From Styela clava (lineage: Eukaryota; Chordata; Ascidiacea; Stolidobranchia; Styelidae): a stretch of DNA of 64,000 nt. A model generated the notes under the pieces. The model worked only from the letters and a program-made list of their open reading frames with translations. It made no database searches and was not told the DNA's origin. The position numbers were made by a program, and so were the translations under genes. This document shows positions 1 to 11,387 of the stretch, one piece after another. The stretch's first letter is position 1, and each line of letters opens with the position of its first letter. Where the stretch lies: assembly GCF_964204865.1 (NCBI RefSeq), contig NC_135255.1:20551135-20615134 (forward strand). Direction: 5' to 3'.

Positions 1-452
1 AAGAGTGAAATGTTTGTATTATCATCACAATTTTATTCATCAAAATAAGCAACTAAATCATCCCTATAACGTGCTGCCACTATGCCGGTCGACCCCGGTC
101 ATTTAAAATGAAGGAAGAGTTGCTTCTTTGATATCATCAGATATTAGTGTCTGCGCGTACAATGGCTTGTTCGGAGGGGAAAGGCATAAATATGCGTCGT
201 TTCAAAAAGACAAACTTGGAATTTATCTTGAAATAGGGCGAACTCACCGGATCCATCGTTTTTCTGTCAAATAAAAACAAAATACAGGTCATCAGTAAAG
301 TAATTATGACACGTTTCTATGCTGGATTTAATTCAAGAGTCTTTCTAATAAAGCAAACAGCGGCCCACAAGGAAAAATAGTGCTTCCCGCGGAAACGTTC
401 CGATTTTGAATTGTGCGCGGCTTGCAGAACGAGGTTTCAATTTAGTCAAGTG
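1..452. other. Intergenic, no gene seen
   Basis: No reading frame here looks like protein, and no recognisable RNA gene or repeat boundary is visible before the element that starts near 453. Confidence 0.4.
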
Positions 453-1542
453 CAGCGTTTCCCAACGTTTTTTGGTCGCGGACTATTTTTTCGCCAGCGA
501 AAATCTTTGCGGACTCAAGTTGCTTTAATTGTAACCGAACTCTGTGTGGAGAAACAATAACACCAGAAAAACAACATAATTTTAACGAAGTCAGTTCATT
601 ATTCACATTTACACATTTTGAATGTGAACCTTGTCCCTGAACTCGCACCACCACCGTTGTCGAAATCAGAGTCTTATTCGATAACGCACATCTAATTGGA
701 CAAGTAGTGGACATACGGTCGTTTCAATATTATGTTGATCTTGTTCTTGTTGTTATTTGACACAGAATATCACACTTAGTGGAAATATTAAAAAACCGCT
801 TTTCTCTTCGAATACTGTACCAATTGCTTTGAAATTTTCATTGGTTGAAGATAAAATTTTTCCCCAGAAGGCTATTACTTTTATTCGTTTTAAATATTTC
901 TGTTAGCTCTGTGAGATTTGTTTTTGTTTGCTATGAAGTCATTAAACGCTCTGCGGACATCGGACGCCATTTTGTGTCCTACTGTAGCCTACTGCTTCGC
1001 TCGGTGTGAATATATTTGTAGACTGTGATCTGACGGTACACCGTACTGTACTGCGAACAGACGTGTCCATATATTTGGGCGTAGCTCTCTTGTGTTATCT
1101 TCTGGTTGCAGTTGTTTGCCATACTTGGGTTTTTCAGAAATCCGCAGGTACGCTGTGCAATCCAATCGTCTGATATAGCGAGGCGGTGTTCAAGTCACGT
1201 GTTACAAGATATTCTAATAGTTTAATGTTCGAATATTTTACCCAGTCATACTCAGTAATCGGTTATTATTGACTCGATTAAATTTATAATGAATAAACTT
1301 TTATTTTATGTTTTTCGTAAATTCTGACGTAAATTGTAACTGATACGTAAGTTTGGTAAAACCGTTTATGTCCTGCGATGAATTTCTAAACGTGAAAGTG
1401 GCCTGCGACACTAAAAAGGTTAGTGACCTAGGCTACATGAACTATATTACTGCATAGCGTTTATAACCTATTACTCGTTGCGGACTCATTCAAACGCTCT
1501 GCGGACACATTTGAGACCGCGGACGCGGGTTGGGAAACACTG
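453..1542. mobile_element. hAT-like element, non-autonomous, with nested insertion
   Basis: The left end reads CAGCGTTTCCCAACG and the right end is the inverse of CAGTGTTTCCCAACC, a typical hAT-type terminus. Both ends are followed inward by the shared 'cgcggac' motif. No matching 8-bp flanking duplication is visible, so the copy is old or its ends are rearranged. No transposase reading frame is present. A copy of a dispersed ~390-bp repeat lies inside it. Confidence 0.55.
698..1093 (-). repeat. Dispersed ~390-bp repeat, copy 1 of 4
   Basis: This is the reverse complement of sequence repeated at 46988-47388 and 50411-50802, with a shortened copy at 35441-35672. Family ends are CAAGAGAGCTACGCCCAAA and a terminus near GTCCACTACGTGTCC. 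No inverted terminal repeat is evident, and reading frames on it are not conserved as protein. The superfamily is unknown. Confidence 0.75.
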
Positions 1543-4500
1543 CACGTGCGAGTAATACCAATCCCTTTCCGTTGCAAAGTCGATAGCCGAGTCCTTTTTT
1601 ATAACGTCATAATGCTCTAACAGTTAGTTTGTGCGAAGCGAACAACGCATGTCCTAGAACAGTAATCAAATTTTTGTGCCTAACTAAGAATTTACTAAAG
1701 ATGTATGTTTGATGTACGAAATGTATAAAGACACCTGATAAAATAGCAACATAATTTTACCTCGCAATCTCCAACTTGAACGAGTTTCCCATTCACGATC
1801 TTGGAAACGCAGGCTCCAGCTGTTAAATATGAAACATGATATTTTATTTTGAACAAAACCTACGGTGGAAATCCAGGCGCGGATTAATGCGAACCCGGTC
1901 TTGAAATGTACCGTGAACAGCGAACCTGTTCTCGGTGTAATTTAAATGTAGCAGTGCAGATATTAGCGAGAAAGATCAGATATTAGATATTTCAAATTTA
2001 TGTATTAGATTCATGTAAAGCAAGGGTCACGAACTCGCGGCCCGGATGCCAATTGAACCCCGCTGGACGATAGTTTAAGGTCCCCGCCTTAGTATGAAAG
2101 TTTAAAGTTAGTGTGGCCGAAGTCACCTAGCTCAGTTTGCGTGATTAATACATTTAATATAAATTAAGAGTTATATTGATACATTGTAGCCATGTTTTTA
2201 TGATTAAACAAAAAATAAAGTAAAAACGGATTTGAATTTTTTCACCCCCGCGAACCCCCAGTAATCAGACACCAAAAATGTTGTTATATATAAAACAGTT
2301 TGTTGTAACAACAATTTATGGACCAGCTGCTGTAACTAAATTAAATCCTCGTGTTCATGTTTTCGCCCTGTCCTCCGCCTAACTAATGAATTCTTGAAAT
2401 CTCTCAAGTTATGATAAGCATATCACTTTCTGCAATGCAGCAACAGCACTACACAAAAACTCGACTGCCATCCAAGTACCCCTGGAAATCTTTTCCCTGG
2501 ATTAGGATAATCGTCTCGGCGATGTAGGTAGGGCGACGTTCTGGGCGTTGGCCACCACACCTCTGATTACCCTGTGTGGGTTTGCCCACGCGCAGTTAAT
2601 TATGTTAGAGAGGTATGCTGGACTCCTCGCCGTGGTTCACGTAACCGCTGGTAGGGTACGGCTTCCTCCGCCATCAAGTCTTTGCATGTCAGAAAACAAA
2701 TACCTAATCTCATACCCATATCGGTAATGTGTAAATTCTATCCTATTAAAATATATCCGAAACAAATATTACCAGGTATTTTCTTCGCTGCAAGCAAACA
2801 GCAGATGAGAGTGATAAAGAAAACAATTTTGACAAAGTCCATGTTTGCTTTTAAAAAGGCTTAAATGACGTAACTAAGGCTTAGCTCCTAATTAAAGCTG
2901 TAAAAATATGCAGAAGTATTATAGGATCAGCATTGCCGTATCAGGCTGTCTTATATTCATGTCATAGAAGTGTTGACAAGAGCCACAATAAATAGCTTGC
3001 TGGGCTGGGTGGTGGCCCGCGGGCCGCCTGTTGCACACACACTTATGTGCGAGAAAATTGCTGAATTTCTCGCCTCCGTAGGGTGGTTCACGTTGGTCAG
3101 TTACGGCTTCCTCCACCACCAAGTCCATGCGTATAAAAACAAAATAACTGGCTAACTAGTCTCATACCCGACATAGAATGGTAGCCGGACAAAGGGCTGC
3201 TAGCTGTCTACTCGGCTTTCCTCTCCCCCGGGTTAAATACGTAAATTGTATCCTGGATTTTAAAACTTAAAATTCGCTTGACCTTGGCGAGCGAGAACGT
3301 AACAGATAGCACAGATTATCAACATGAAAGTTATAAGACCACCATTCTGACTTGACAATATTTGCAAGTACCGCAATAACAAGTTTTGGCGCTCCAGAAG
3401 TATGTGTACCAGTCTGTAGGGTAACTAATTTTGTTCGCCAATTTTACATCAAGTTGTGTAAACCCAGATAGCACAACTACGTTGGGCCAACGTTATAATC
3501 CGCTGACAACCGTTGTACGCGGTTTTACAACCATTTACCATGGTAAGGCCATGAATGGCCTTCAACGAAACACGCCATTATGCGAAGAAATGGGCGCGCG
3601 ATTCGAATATAGCACCATGAGGTCGCCATTCATTTTGGCGGTACTCGTAATCGATATCCTGTTGCGAGGTTTTTGCCGTGGATGGGACAGTGAAATTGAA
3701 CTATTAATGCTTTCATAGTAGAATGGCGATAGTAGAGATAGTTGTAACCGTGTAACTTAATCTCATGGTACCGGTACCCTAAGTCAGTAAGTGCGTTGTC
3801 AGGTCACGGTTCATAAGGGTGATACGGTACCATACCTGCATACCGGTAAACGTTACATATTTATCCCTGGACACCGTAGGTAGCCTACCGGTAACGAGAT
3901 GAGGTACTTGGTCTTTTGGCATTTTTTGTTAAACTTTCTGAGGTTGCCATCTCTTATTTACCAGTATTCGTTATCGAGTACCGGTACCGCCGTACCGGTA
4001 TTGGTCCTTCATCCCTGGATATGATTTTTTATATTTACTTTATTTGTCTAAGTGCAAATGCACATTTCCGCAGCCCAAATCCAACCCGTTGGACGACTTA
4101 ATTCAGTAATCTGAATAGTTGTACATTTGTGAACCTTCTGTCTGGTGAATTTCAACAAATCTAAATACAGATCTCAATTGGCTGAAATCTAAAATATGTT
4201 TTAACAATTGCCACAATCAAACTGAAACTAAAATTTGATGTTTTTGGGTAAAAAATACCTCAAGAATTATTGTTTTTCCTTTTTGTTTTTGTACCGTAAC
4301 ACTTTAAATAAAATTTTGTTTCTAAGGTACGGGTATAACTTTTTACGCCACACATGCGAGATGCGACATGGCCCGCCAGTCTAGGTGCGCAAAATTTTTG
4401 CACGCGTTCCGAGAACTTTGCCCAACCCTGCTCTAGTTCATATTTTCAGCTTTGTTGAGAAATAAATTACTGATTTCTGAATAATATCTATTTTGTTTTA

Positions 4501-5123
4501 AAATTCAATAGAAATATATTGGGTATATATTAATATGATTTATTTTCAGTATGTATGCTATGTAAGCTTACCCAACCAACCTTAATTAAGTGTTATTATA
4601 TTTTAAAGTGAATTGGAAAGTAGACCGCTAGCAAAAAAGATTCGGGCGACTGGGGGGAAGCCCATCTCTGTACAATGATTGCCAAATGTGCATGCAACTG
4701 TGCAATGCCCAGTGACTCTAAAAGCATGAAGTATTGTACGACACATCTTTCACAAATATTTGGCCATATTTTGTGTAATATTCATTTTCTTCCGGTTATT
4801 CTAAATAATTATTACCGATTAGATATTCTGTCAAGTGTCAATATTACCATTGTAAGTTTAATGATATATACCTGTATACCATTTTTATAATAGGCCCTAT
4901 GACAATGGACTGGAAAATTCACCTGCTTCAATTCCCTCTTTCACGCAATCATACACTGTGTCATTTCAAGCATCTCAATGTTTCAATGCGGACAATGCCC
5001 AAAACAGGTGTTTTTGTTTTATAGTTTGATAGTAGCTCCTTGCATATCTGTGCCATAAAATATTGCACAATAGCTAGATATATTGGTTAAATAATTACCT
5101 AGTACAACATCATGTGGTTAATA
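1543..5123. other. Repeat-rich intergenic stretch
   Basis: No gene is supported. It contains a hAT-end remnant near 2030-2100 ('gcggcccgg'), partial copies of a dispersed family at 2585-2700 and 3060-3260 (the family also found at 10.8, 26.0, 46.5-46.9 and 55.1-55.7 kb), one end of the GGNGCTCC family near 3392, and several GGTACCGGTACC palindromes at 3765-4005. A Cys/His-rich stretch at 4680-4745 is discussed in the findings. Confidence 0.5.
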
Positions 5124-5596
5124 CCGTATTTTCCGGCGAATAAGTCGTTTTTCTAGACTCAAATTTTTGGCCTGATTTGGGGGGGGGGGGTCGTCATATT
5201 AGGCCAGTATGATCATTTTCATTTTTTTGTTACCTTATTATTGAATCCGGACAATAAAATACCTTCGACGATAGCATCCCTCACGTACTCATCAGGTTAG
5301 TTTAAATAAATCGACATTCTCGTGCTGTGAATCTGGAATTTCAATGCTGTGATTATCATATACAGATATATGGATTGAATATTACGCTACAAAAAAAGTC
5401 ATTATAGGCTATTTTAACCAATGCGCAAACGCGGCGACCGCTCGAAAGGCATTGCATGGTAATTTAAGATTCCCGACGTTGATGCGATTTTACTACCCCG
5501 ACTTATTGGCCGGTTATATGCAAAAACCCATTTTTTCAGGCTTAAAAACAGGCCTCGTCTTATTCCCCAGGTAGACTTATTCGCCGGAAAATACAG
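5124..5596. mobile_element. TA-flanked MITE, 473 bp
   Basis: Inverted ends are CCGTATTTTCCGGCGAATAA on the left and its near-perfect inverse (one mismatch, CTGTATTTTCC) on the right, with a TA dinucleotide on each side. There is no coding capacity. A two-base TA duplication fits Tc1/mariner-type transposition (inference). The termini resemble those of the elements at 24507 and 45578. Confidence 0.8.
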
Positions 5597-5713
5597 TAAT
5601 TGATATTAATGAAAAATTTATATTCTGGTAATTAGTATAGGCCATTCGTTCATGTTTATCATCTGAAAGACAATCATGTACTATACATTGGGTAACACTA
5701 ACTTGATTTTCAG

Positions 5714-6816
5714 AGATCAAGCCATGCTCCAATCCAGTCTATGGAAAAATTGTTGGGACAGGCGGTAGAAACTCTTATGCTACAAGCTACGGCATCTGCA
5801 ACTTTCCACTGATTTTAGTGTGGACTCGGACATACCGGAATTGATGAAATTCATTGTCAATTCATTGTCTGATTACATTTTGATCCAGAATACATTCAAG
5901 GATGAAAAAATGGCTCGTAAGTTGAATATTTTTATTGGCTGATTATGGACACTTTACGGCGGTGGTTCCCAAACTTTTTTTTCCGCGACCCCAATTTTTG
6001 TAAAATCACAGACTACAGATACCTGCGACCCCACAACGAGAAAACAATAGAAATCAATTTATTCTATTCTGAATATTCTATTTAATCATTCTGATGAAAA
6101 TAGACTGTAAGTTTGCGGGGCGTTGGTGTAACGTGATTGTACTTAACTGTTTAGTTCAGTGGTTCCCAACCTTTTTACCCCAGCGGGCAAGCAAAATTAA
6201 TTTAAAAGAGTTCGCTGACCGGTAACACATGCCATCGTAATATGAAGACCACGATGTGAAAATCTCTGAGATTCAGAATATTTGTTTAGTTTTAGTACAA
6301 TGTTAAAATATTGCAGATTACTCCATAATTAATTCGGAAGCTTAACAGAACAGGAAAGTAAATTAGGGGAAAATACCTTTGCTGGGTCTCATCTTATTAA
6401 GTGCCTTTTATTTTTTGTCGTTTTGTTTTTGACTGCATGAAGCGCTTCAAAATTATGTATGAAATACAATATGCCCCATATTTTCGCTTCGTGTTCAAGG
6501 AAGATTATTTAAATGTCTAAATACGATCCGATTGCAATATTAAAATTGTTCACTTTTATACGAATGCGATGTGGACAAAACACATATGTGTATATTTTAG
6601 AGTAGATACTCGCGATAATTAACATAGAGCTTTTGCAACGGATGGAAACCTTTTTATTAAATTTATTCTCATAATTGTGCTTATTTACTCATTCCAGATA
6701 AGATATTTGTCAAGTCTCGGAGGTTGCTCCAAGAAAGACGGGATTGGAGAATCATGAGCTCAGTTATAACAAATTTACTCGCCCGCTCTTTCAACTGTGC
6801 AGGATGCGGTGGATAA
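5714..6816 (+). pseudogene. Unidentified two-exon coding remnant
   Basis: A strong acceptor (gattttcag) at 5713 opens a block ending at a good donor (GGCTC|gtaagt) at 5916. A second acceptor (attccag) at 6697 opens a block ending at TAA 6814-6816. Across the junction (phase 1) one frame stays open and looks protein-like: it includes ELMKFIVNSLSDYIL, then HKIFVKSRRLLQERRDW, ending in SFNCAGCGG. The first part of exon one (MEKLLGQAVETLMLQ) lies in another frame and hits a stop, so the block is frameshifted as it stands, or its start is an internal acceptor near 5820. The intron carries hAT-end debris (5965-6230). I do not recognise the family. It could be a decayed gene, a gene with an assembly error, or chance. 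Confidence 0.35.
5965..6230. mobile_element. hAT-end fragments
   Basis: Two partial termini, GTGGTTCCCAAACTT near 5962 and CAGTGGTTCCCAACC at 6158, are each followed by the 'cgacccc' or 'cagcgggc' type of subterminal sequence. No matching opposite ends are seen, so these are truncated copies. Confidence 0.5.
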
Positions 6817-8045
6817 GGAGTGAGTGGGACGCCCTTAGTTTCTGCTATTAAAGGTATGTAATATGTTCATCATATTGTACCACCATCTTTCTCTACTCTC
6901 TTCTATTTTATAAGTATAAGATTATTTTGACTCCAAATCAGCTTAAGATAATTCAAAAGGGAAATGAACATAGAATAGAATATGACAATCTGGAGTGAAA
7001 ACAAAACCTTAATTAAGATTAAAGCGTAAAGAATATAAGGTTTTGCCAAAAAGATGCCTATCGTGTTCATGAATTAAATTAAGTTACACACACACAACAA
7101 CAACAACAACAGAGATATAATAAAATAAAAACAGGCGAGAAAATTTAGATAAGTTGGGTAGTAAACAAAATGTACTTGCCAGTTGCCACACCATTCATTT
7201 TTATCATTATGATTGTCAAATTGAACAATGATTTTGTAAACAACTGTGAACAGTAAAGAAATTGAATGTAGATTTTGTATACAAAAGTGAACAGTATAGA
7301 AAAATATTTATTAAGGAGATATCGCCAAGCTGATTATGGTTAGAATCAAGTGCCAAATTGCCAATCCAATGTTGCCAGAGTTTGGTGCATAATGGCGAAC
7401 AGTGGTTTTCGAACTTATTTGTATCATCGCTCCCTTACAGTACTTTTTACATTATCAACCCCCCCCCCCCCCCCCTAGCACATCAGCAAATGATGAAGTT
7501 ACAAATAAATTTATTGTAAATCAATTAAACAAATAGACTAATCATTGTGCATGATGTTTCTAATAAGATAGATGAATTTCAACAAGGAATATTTGAAGAC
7601 ATTTTAGTCAGATAAAATCTCAAATCATCATTATTCCCTCCAACAAATATTCGCCTCAAAACATTGTCTACGCCCCCCTTGCGGAATCAAGAATTTCTGT
7701 ATTTCTCAATTATTATTGTCTTGTCAATGTAAGCTTCACTCACACATTTGCGACTGCAGAAACTTGGCTTAAGATTCCTACTCTGAAAATTTGTTGGGAT
7801 GCAGTCATTCAGACTAGGCTTTGAACTCTGGTGCTGTAATTTGCTAATACTGCAATTTAACACAGAATTTTTATATTTTTCAGCTCTGGATGATCTGGCA
7901 ACGAACTCCGATTATTTTATTGCATGTATACATATTTGTAAAATAAAGACATTTTGTTATCTTTTGTTTTTTATTATATAAATAATGTTAGATTAGTGGG
8001 AAATTTCTATGTAGTATAGATCCATACCCTGTCTGTACAACACAT
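6817..8045. other. Intergenic, simple repeats only
   Basis: No gene is supported. A CA/CAA microsatellite lies at about 7086-7111 and a run of about 18 C at about 7459. Confidence 0.5.
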
Positions 8046-8226
8046 CGCCTAACTTGGCCCGACCATATGCCACGATTGTATTACAACGTGTCGCCTACGT
8101 GGGCCCGACCATATGTCTTGATTGTGTTACAACGTATCGCCCACATTGGACCGGCCATATTTCACGATTATGTTACAACGTATCGCCTACGTTGGCCAGA
8201 CCGTTTGCCACGGTTGCATTACATCG
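8046..8226 (+). repeat. Tandem 46-bp repeat, about four copies
   Basis: Four diverged copies of a unit containing GGCCCGACCATATG, then GTGTTACAACGTATCGCC. The period is about 46 bp, one base more than a multiple of three. The same unit is therefore read in a different frame in each copy, and all three forward frames stay open across it. The open frames follow from the repeat and are not evidence of a gene. Confidence 0.8.
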
Positions 8227-9122
8227 AAAGGACCGACGTTGGCCCAGCGGCCAAATCTTCGCTGGAACATGGTTGTTCGCCATTATTGGGCCGGTGGTTC
8301 GAACAACGTTCGGCCATGGTTGTTCCGACGTAGTTGTGCTATCTGGGAAGGGACTGGAACCTATGGGAAGGGGCATATTCATTTGGCTATCACAGACAGT
8401 CGCCGAACTCGTAATGAAACTGAAATGAGGAAAATAGGAATATCAATATCATTTCTCTATTGTTTCATACGATGCCCCATACGATTTTTTAATTGCCAAG
8501 TTAGACCGCAATAGATAGTAGGCCCGATTGAGGGTCCATAATGCGTTCCAAGCTACAAAAAATTGCTGTAAATGATAGTTTTTTTTTTTTACATTTCTAG
8601 ATTTTTTTTATATTTGCGATCTTCACCCTTTCTGGCTACGTCTCTGCGAGTGACAACTGAAATCTCATGAATTAAATAACCACAATCAGTTTCGGTATCG
8701 CCTGCCCTATTTATTACACTCAGAGGGTTTGGTATTGAATATTAATCTCAGAAGCGTACTCTGCGATGCCAACGCAGTAGTCTAACGATGACAAGAGCAA
8801 AGTGCGGCACACGGGTCAAATCCGGCTCGTTCGGTACTTTAATCGGCCCGCCTTATGCTACCACATCCAAACTAAAACCAAATTCTGATGTTTTAGCTAA
8901 AAATAGCTCAAGAAATTTGTTGACATTGCGATTAAATTTTAGTTTTGGCATGAGGCTTATTGTTTTCCACTTTTTCTTTTGAAATATTGTAAATATTGTG
9001 CTATCAATTGGGTTTCTACAAGACTAACTACTTATCCTTCTTCTATGCTTTTGCGTCGGTTGATCCGTATGCATATAATGCAAGGATGCTGTAGCAAGAG
9101 TGAAGATAACTATCCTGAGTAA

Positions 9123-9215
9123 TTCAATAAATAGTCTTGCTGCACACTAACACAAATATATTTCTGTAAGACAGAAATATATTTGTGTTAGTGTGCAGCA
9201 AGACTATTTATCGAA
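9123..9215. repeat. Near-perfect hairpin, 45-bp arms, 3-bp loop
   Basis: The left arm 9123-9167 and right arm 9171-9215 are inverse copies with one mismatch, separated by AAG. The right arm (CAGAAATATATTTGTGTTAG...) is also found at 35040-35074, downstream of a ribozyme-like motif. The hairpin therefore looks like two copies of a retroelement-type tail joined head to head (inference). Confidence 0.85.
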
Positions 9216-9422
9216 TAACTGTAGATATTGTTCAATGTAATTTTTTTACGTCACACCAACATGGCCCGCCAGTTTAGATGAGCAAATTTTTAGGCCCCTG
9301 GTTCAAAGACTTTGCCCATTCTTGGACTCTAACGCATTAGTTCCCAAACGTTTTGCTGAATTCCTCGTTTTCCTCTTTTAGAACTCTTCACTTCTCTCTC
9401 ACTATCCATAAAACACTTTATA

Positions 9423-9932
9423 TAGGCTTACCATACGTCCCGGTATAGCCGGGACAGTCTAGGTTTTATAGCATGTTTTTTCGCCTTCTCGGCGATAGAC
9501 TTGAAGTCCCGGTTTTGCAGTATGAAAGTTATAAATATTATTTCTATTTATTACAAAATACGGCAGGCGATTTACCACTGATTTCCGTCTCACTTCACTA
9601 GTTCAGATAGAGAGTCCAATTGTTAGGTCATAGTTATATGATATGATGTGTGAACCATGCTATAATTTAACATTCAACTGTACTGTCAATGAATCATCAA
9701 AATGCCGAAAACAAAGTGCAAGTTTTCTAATGAGTTGAATGATTTCCATTAATAGAAGCAAGGACCAATAAAGGATATTTTAAAAGGATTTCCAGATAAT
9801 TTTAATGCCCGTAATCCACTCACAATACTATGAGAAAATGTTTAATAAATTATTACGAAGCCCCTGGAATCGAACCAAGGTTAGCTTGTCCGATCCGCGA
9901 CGTTTTTTTACTTCAGAAATGTTGTACGCCTA
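9423..9932. mobile_element. hAT-like MITE, 510 bp
   Basis: It starts TAGGCTTACCATACGTCCCG and ends with the degenerate inverse (…GTTGTACGCCTA). Flanking 8-mers actttata and acctcata agree at 6 of 8 positions. Related sequence occurs at 12240-12470, 13250-13680 and 41879. Near the right end a tRNA T-arm-like motif (minus strand GGTTCGATTCC) is present without the rest of a tRNA. Confidence 0.65.
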
Positions 9933-10953
9933 ACCTCATACAGTCTTTAGGGCTGGGCAATTTCGAATACCTGATGATTTCAAAATCAAATTAAATACTT
10001 TTTCCAAATCCAATCCCAATCCCCAATTTTTAAAGATTTACTAATAGATTCAAAATGCCCAGTTCTAATCTTTCTTAGATAGTACTATGTGCGAGTCGCA
10101 CTCACGCTTTTGTGAGTAGTTTGCAATGTGTATGGGTACTTCCGTAGTATGTGAACGAAGATGGCGACCACCGGAACGTAGTATATGTACCAAGTTAGGG
10201 TTAGGCCATAATTCGAGCTACAAATACTACAGGGGTCACTTGGCTAGTCCCGGAACTCGTAATAGAACTAAAATAAAGAATAATTGGAATAAAATTGTGG
10301 CTTAACCCTAACCTGGTACACATACTACGGTCCGATGTCCGCCATCTTGGTTCACATACTTCGGAATGTGTGCATAAACATCATAGTAATAATAAAAAAA
10401 ATATATAGTAGGTGTCCAACAACAAATAGTAAGCAAAATTCCTCCCAAAGAATGAATAATTCCTTTCCGACTGCGAAACGCTTGTCTAATCCTTCGAACG
10501 TAAGGCCATAGCGCCGTTCGTAACTTATGCTCTCTTCCTCTCATATATATCTGACACGAAAATTAGTAAAATCGCAATTTTAAGGTAGCAACTATCTTGA
10601 CTCATAAATTGTGATCGTGCATTATAAGGTGAGTTCCATGGTAGCGTTTACGTCACTTCCCCTTTCTATAAATTATTTCCTGAAATAAGAAAACCGTTCG
10701 TTTTACTTGGCAAACAAAGGTAACTAACTCATTATAAATTAGAATCAATTTGGTTTCACGTGAATTTTTTGCTGCACGCGACCGGTTACCACTTCATGTC
10801 GGGTATGGGATTAGTTAGTTATTGGTTTTCGGAAGCATGGACTTGATGGTGGAGGAAGCCGTAACCGACCAGCGGTTACGTGAACCACCCTACGACGGCG
10901 AGGAGTCCAGCAATCCTCTCGCACATAACCATCCCCGAAATAGTAAATATATT
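9933..10953. other. Repeat fragments, no gene
   Basis: Contains a degraded copy of the GGNGCTCC family at about 10130-10390 ('gaacgaagatggcg' … 'gccatcttggttcacatac') and, at about 10790-10945 in reverse orientation, a copy of the dispersed family that can encode MDLMVEEAVTDQR. Confidence 0.5.
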
Positions 10954-11189
10954 GGTACTCCTGAAGTATGCGTACCAAGATGGCGGGCACCGGAACGTAG
11001 TATGTGTACCAAATTAGGGTCCGGCCATAATTTTTAATCCATTTCTTCTTATTTTAGTTTTATTATGAGTTCGGGGACTAGCCAAGTGACTCCCGTAATA
11101 TTGTACCTAAAATTATGGCCTAACCCTGACCTGGTACTTATACTACGTCCCGGTGTCCGCCATCTTTGTTCACATACTTCGGGAGTACC
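10954..11189. mobile_element. Short inverted-repeat MITE of the GGNGCTCC family
   Basis: Ends are GGTACTCCTGAAGTATG on the left and the inverse of GGTACTCCCGAAGTATG on the right. The interior holds the family core 'ggttagggttaggccataat' type sequence. It interrupts a copy of another dispersed repeat. The flanking duplication is weak (5 of 8). Confidence 0.65.
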
Positions 11190-11387
11190 AACATAACTAT
11201 ATTGTGCAAGACTGGTTCCGCGAAATAATGGGACTGAAAAATTCCAGGAACGGTTCTGTTTTGTATCGAACTTACTAATAACAGCTTCCATCCGGAATCG
11301 AAAATTTGTGCACGAGGACTTTTAAAATAGCCCCGCGATTTCGCCATTTGTTAGATTAGCCGACTTTTTCAGTGGATAAAGGGTTTT

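Noticed and set aside
3431..3718. 95-codon open frame
   Set aside because: No motif, no splice context, and it adjoins repeat termini; likely chance.
9861..9905. tRNA B-box and T-arm-like sequence on the minus strand (GGTTCGATTCC)
   Set aside because: A good T-stem can be drawn, but there is no A-box, D-arm or matching 5' acceptor strand upstream. It lies inside a MITE and is decayed in the related copy at 13603.
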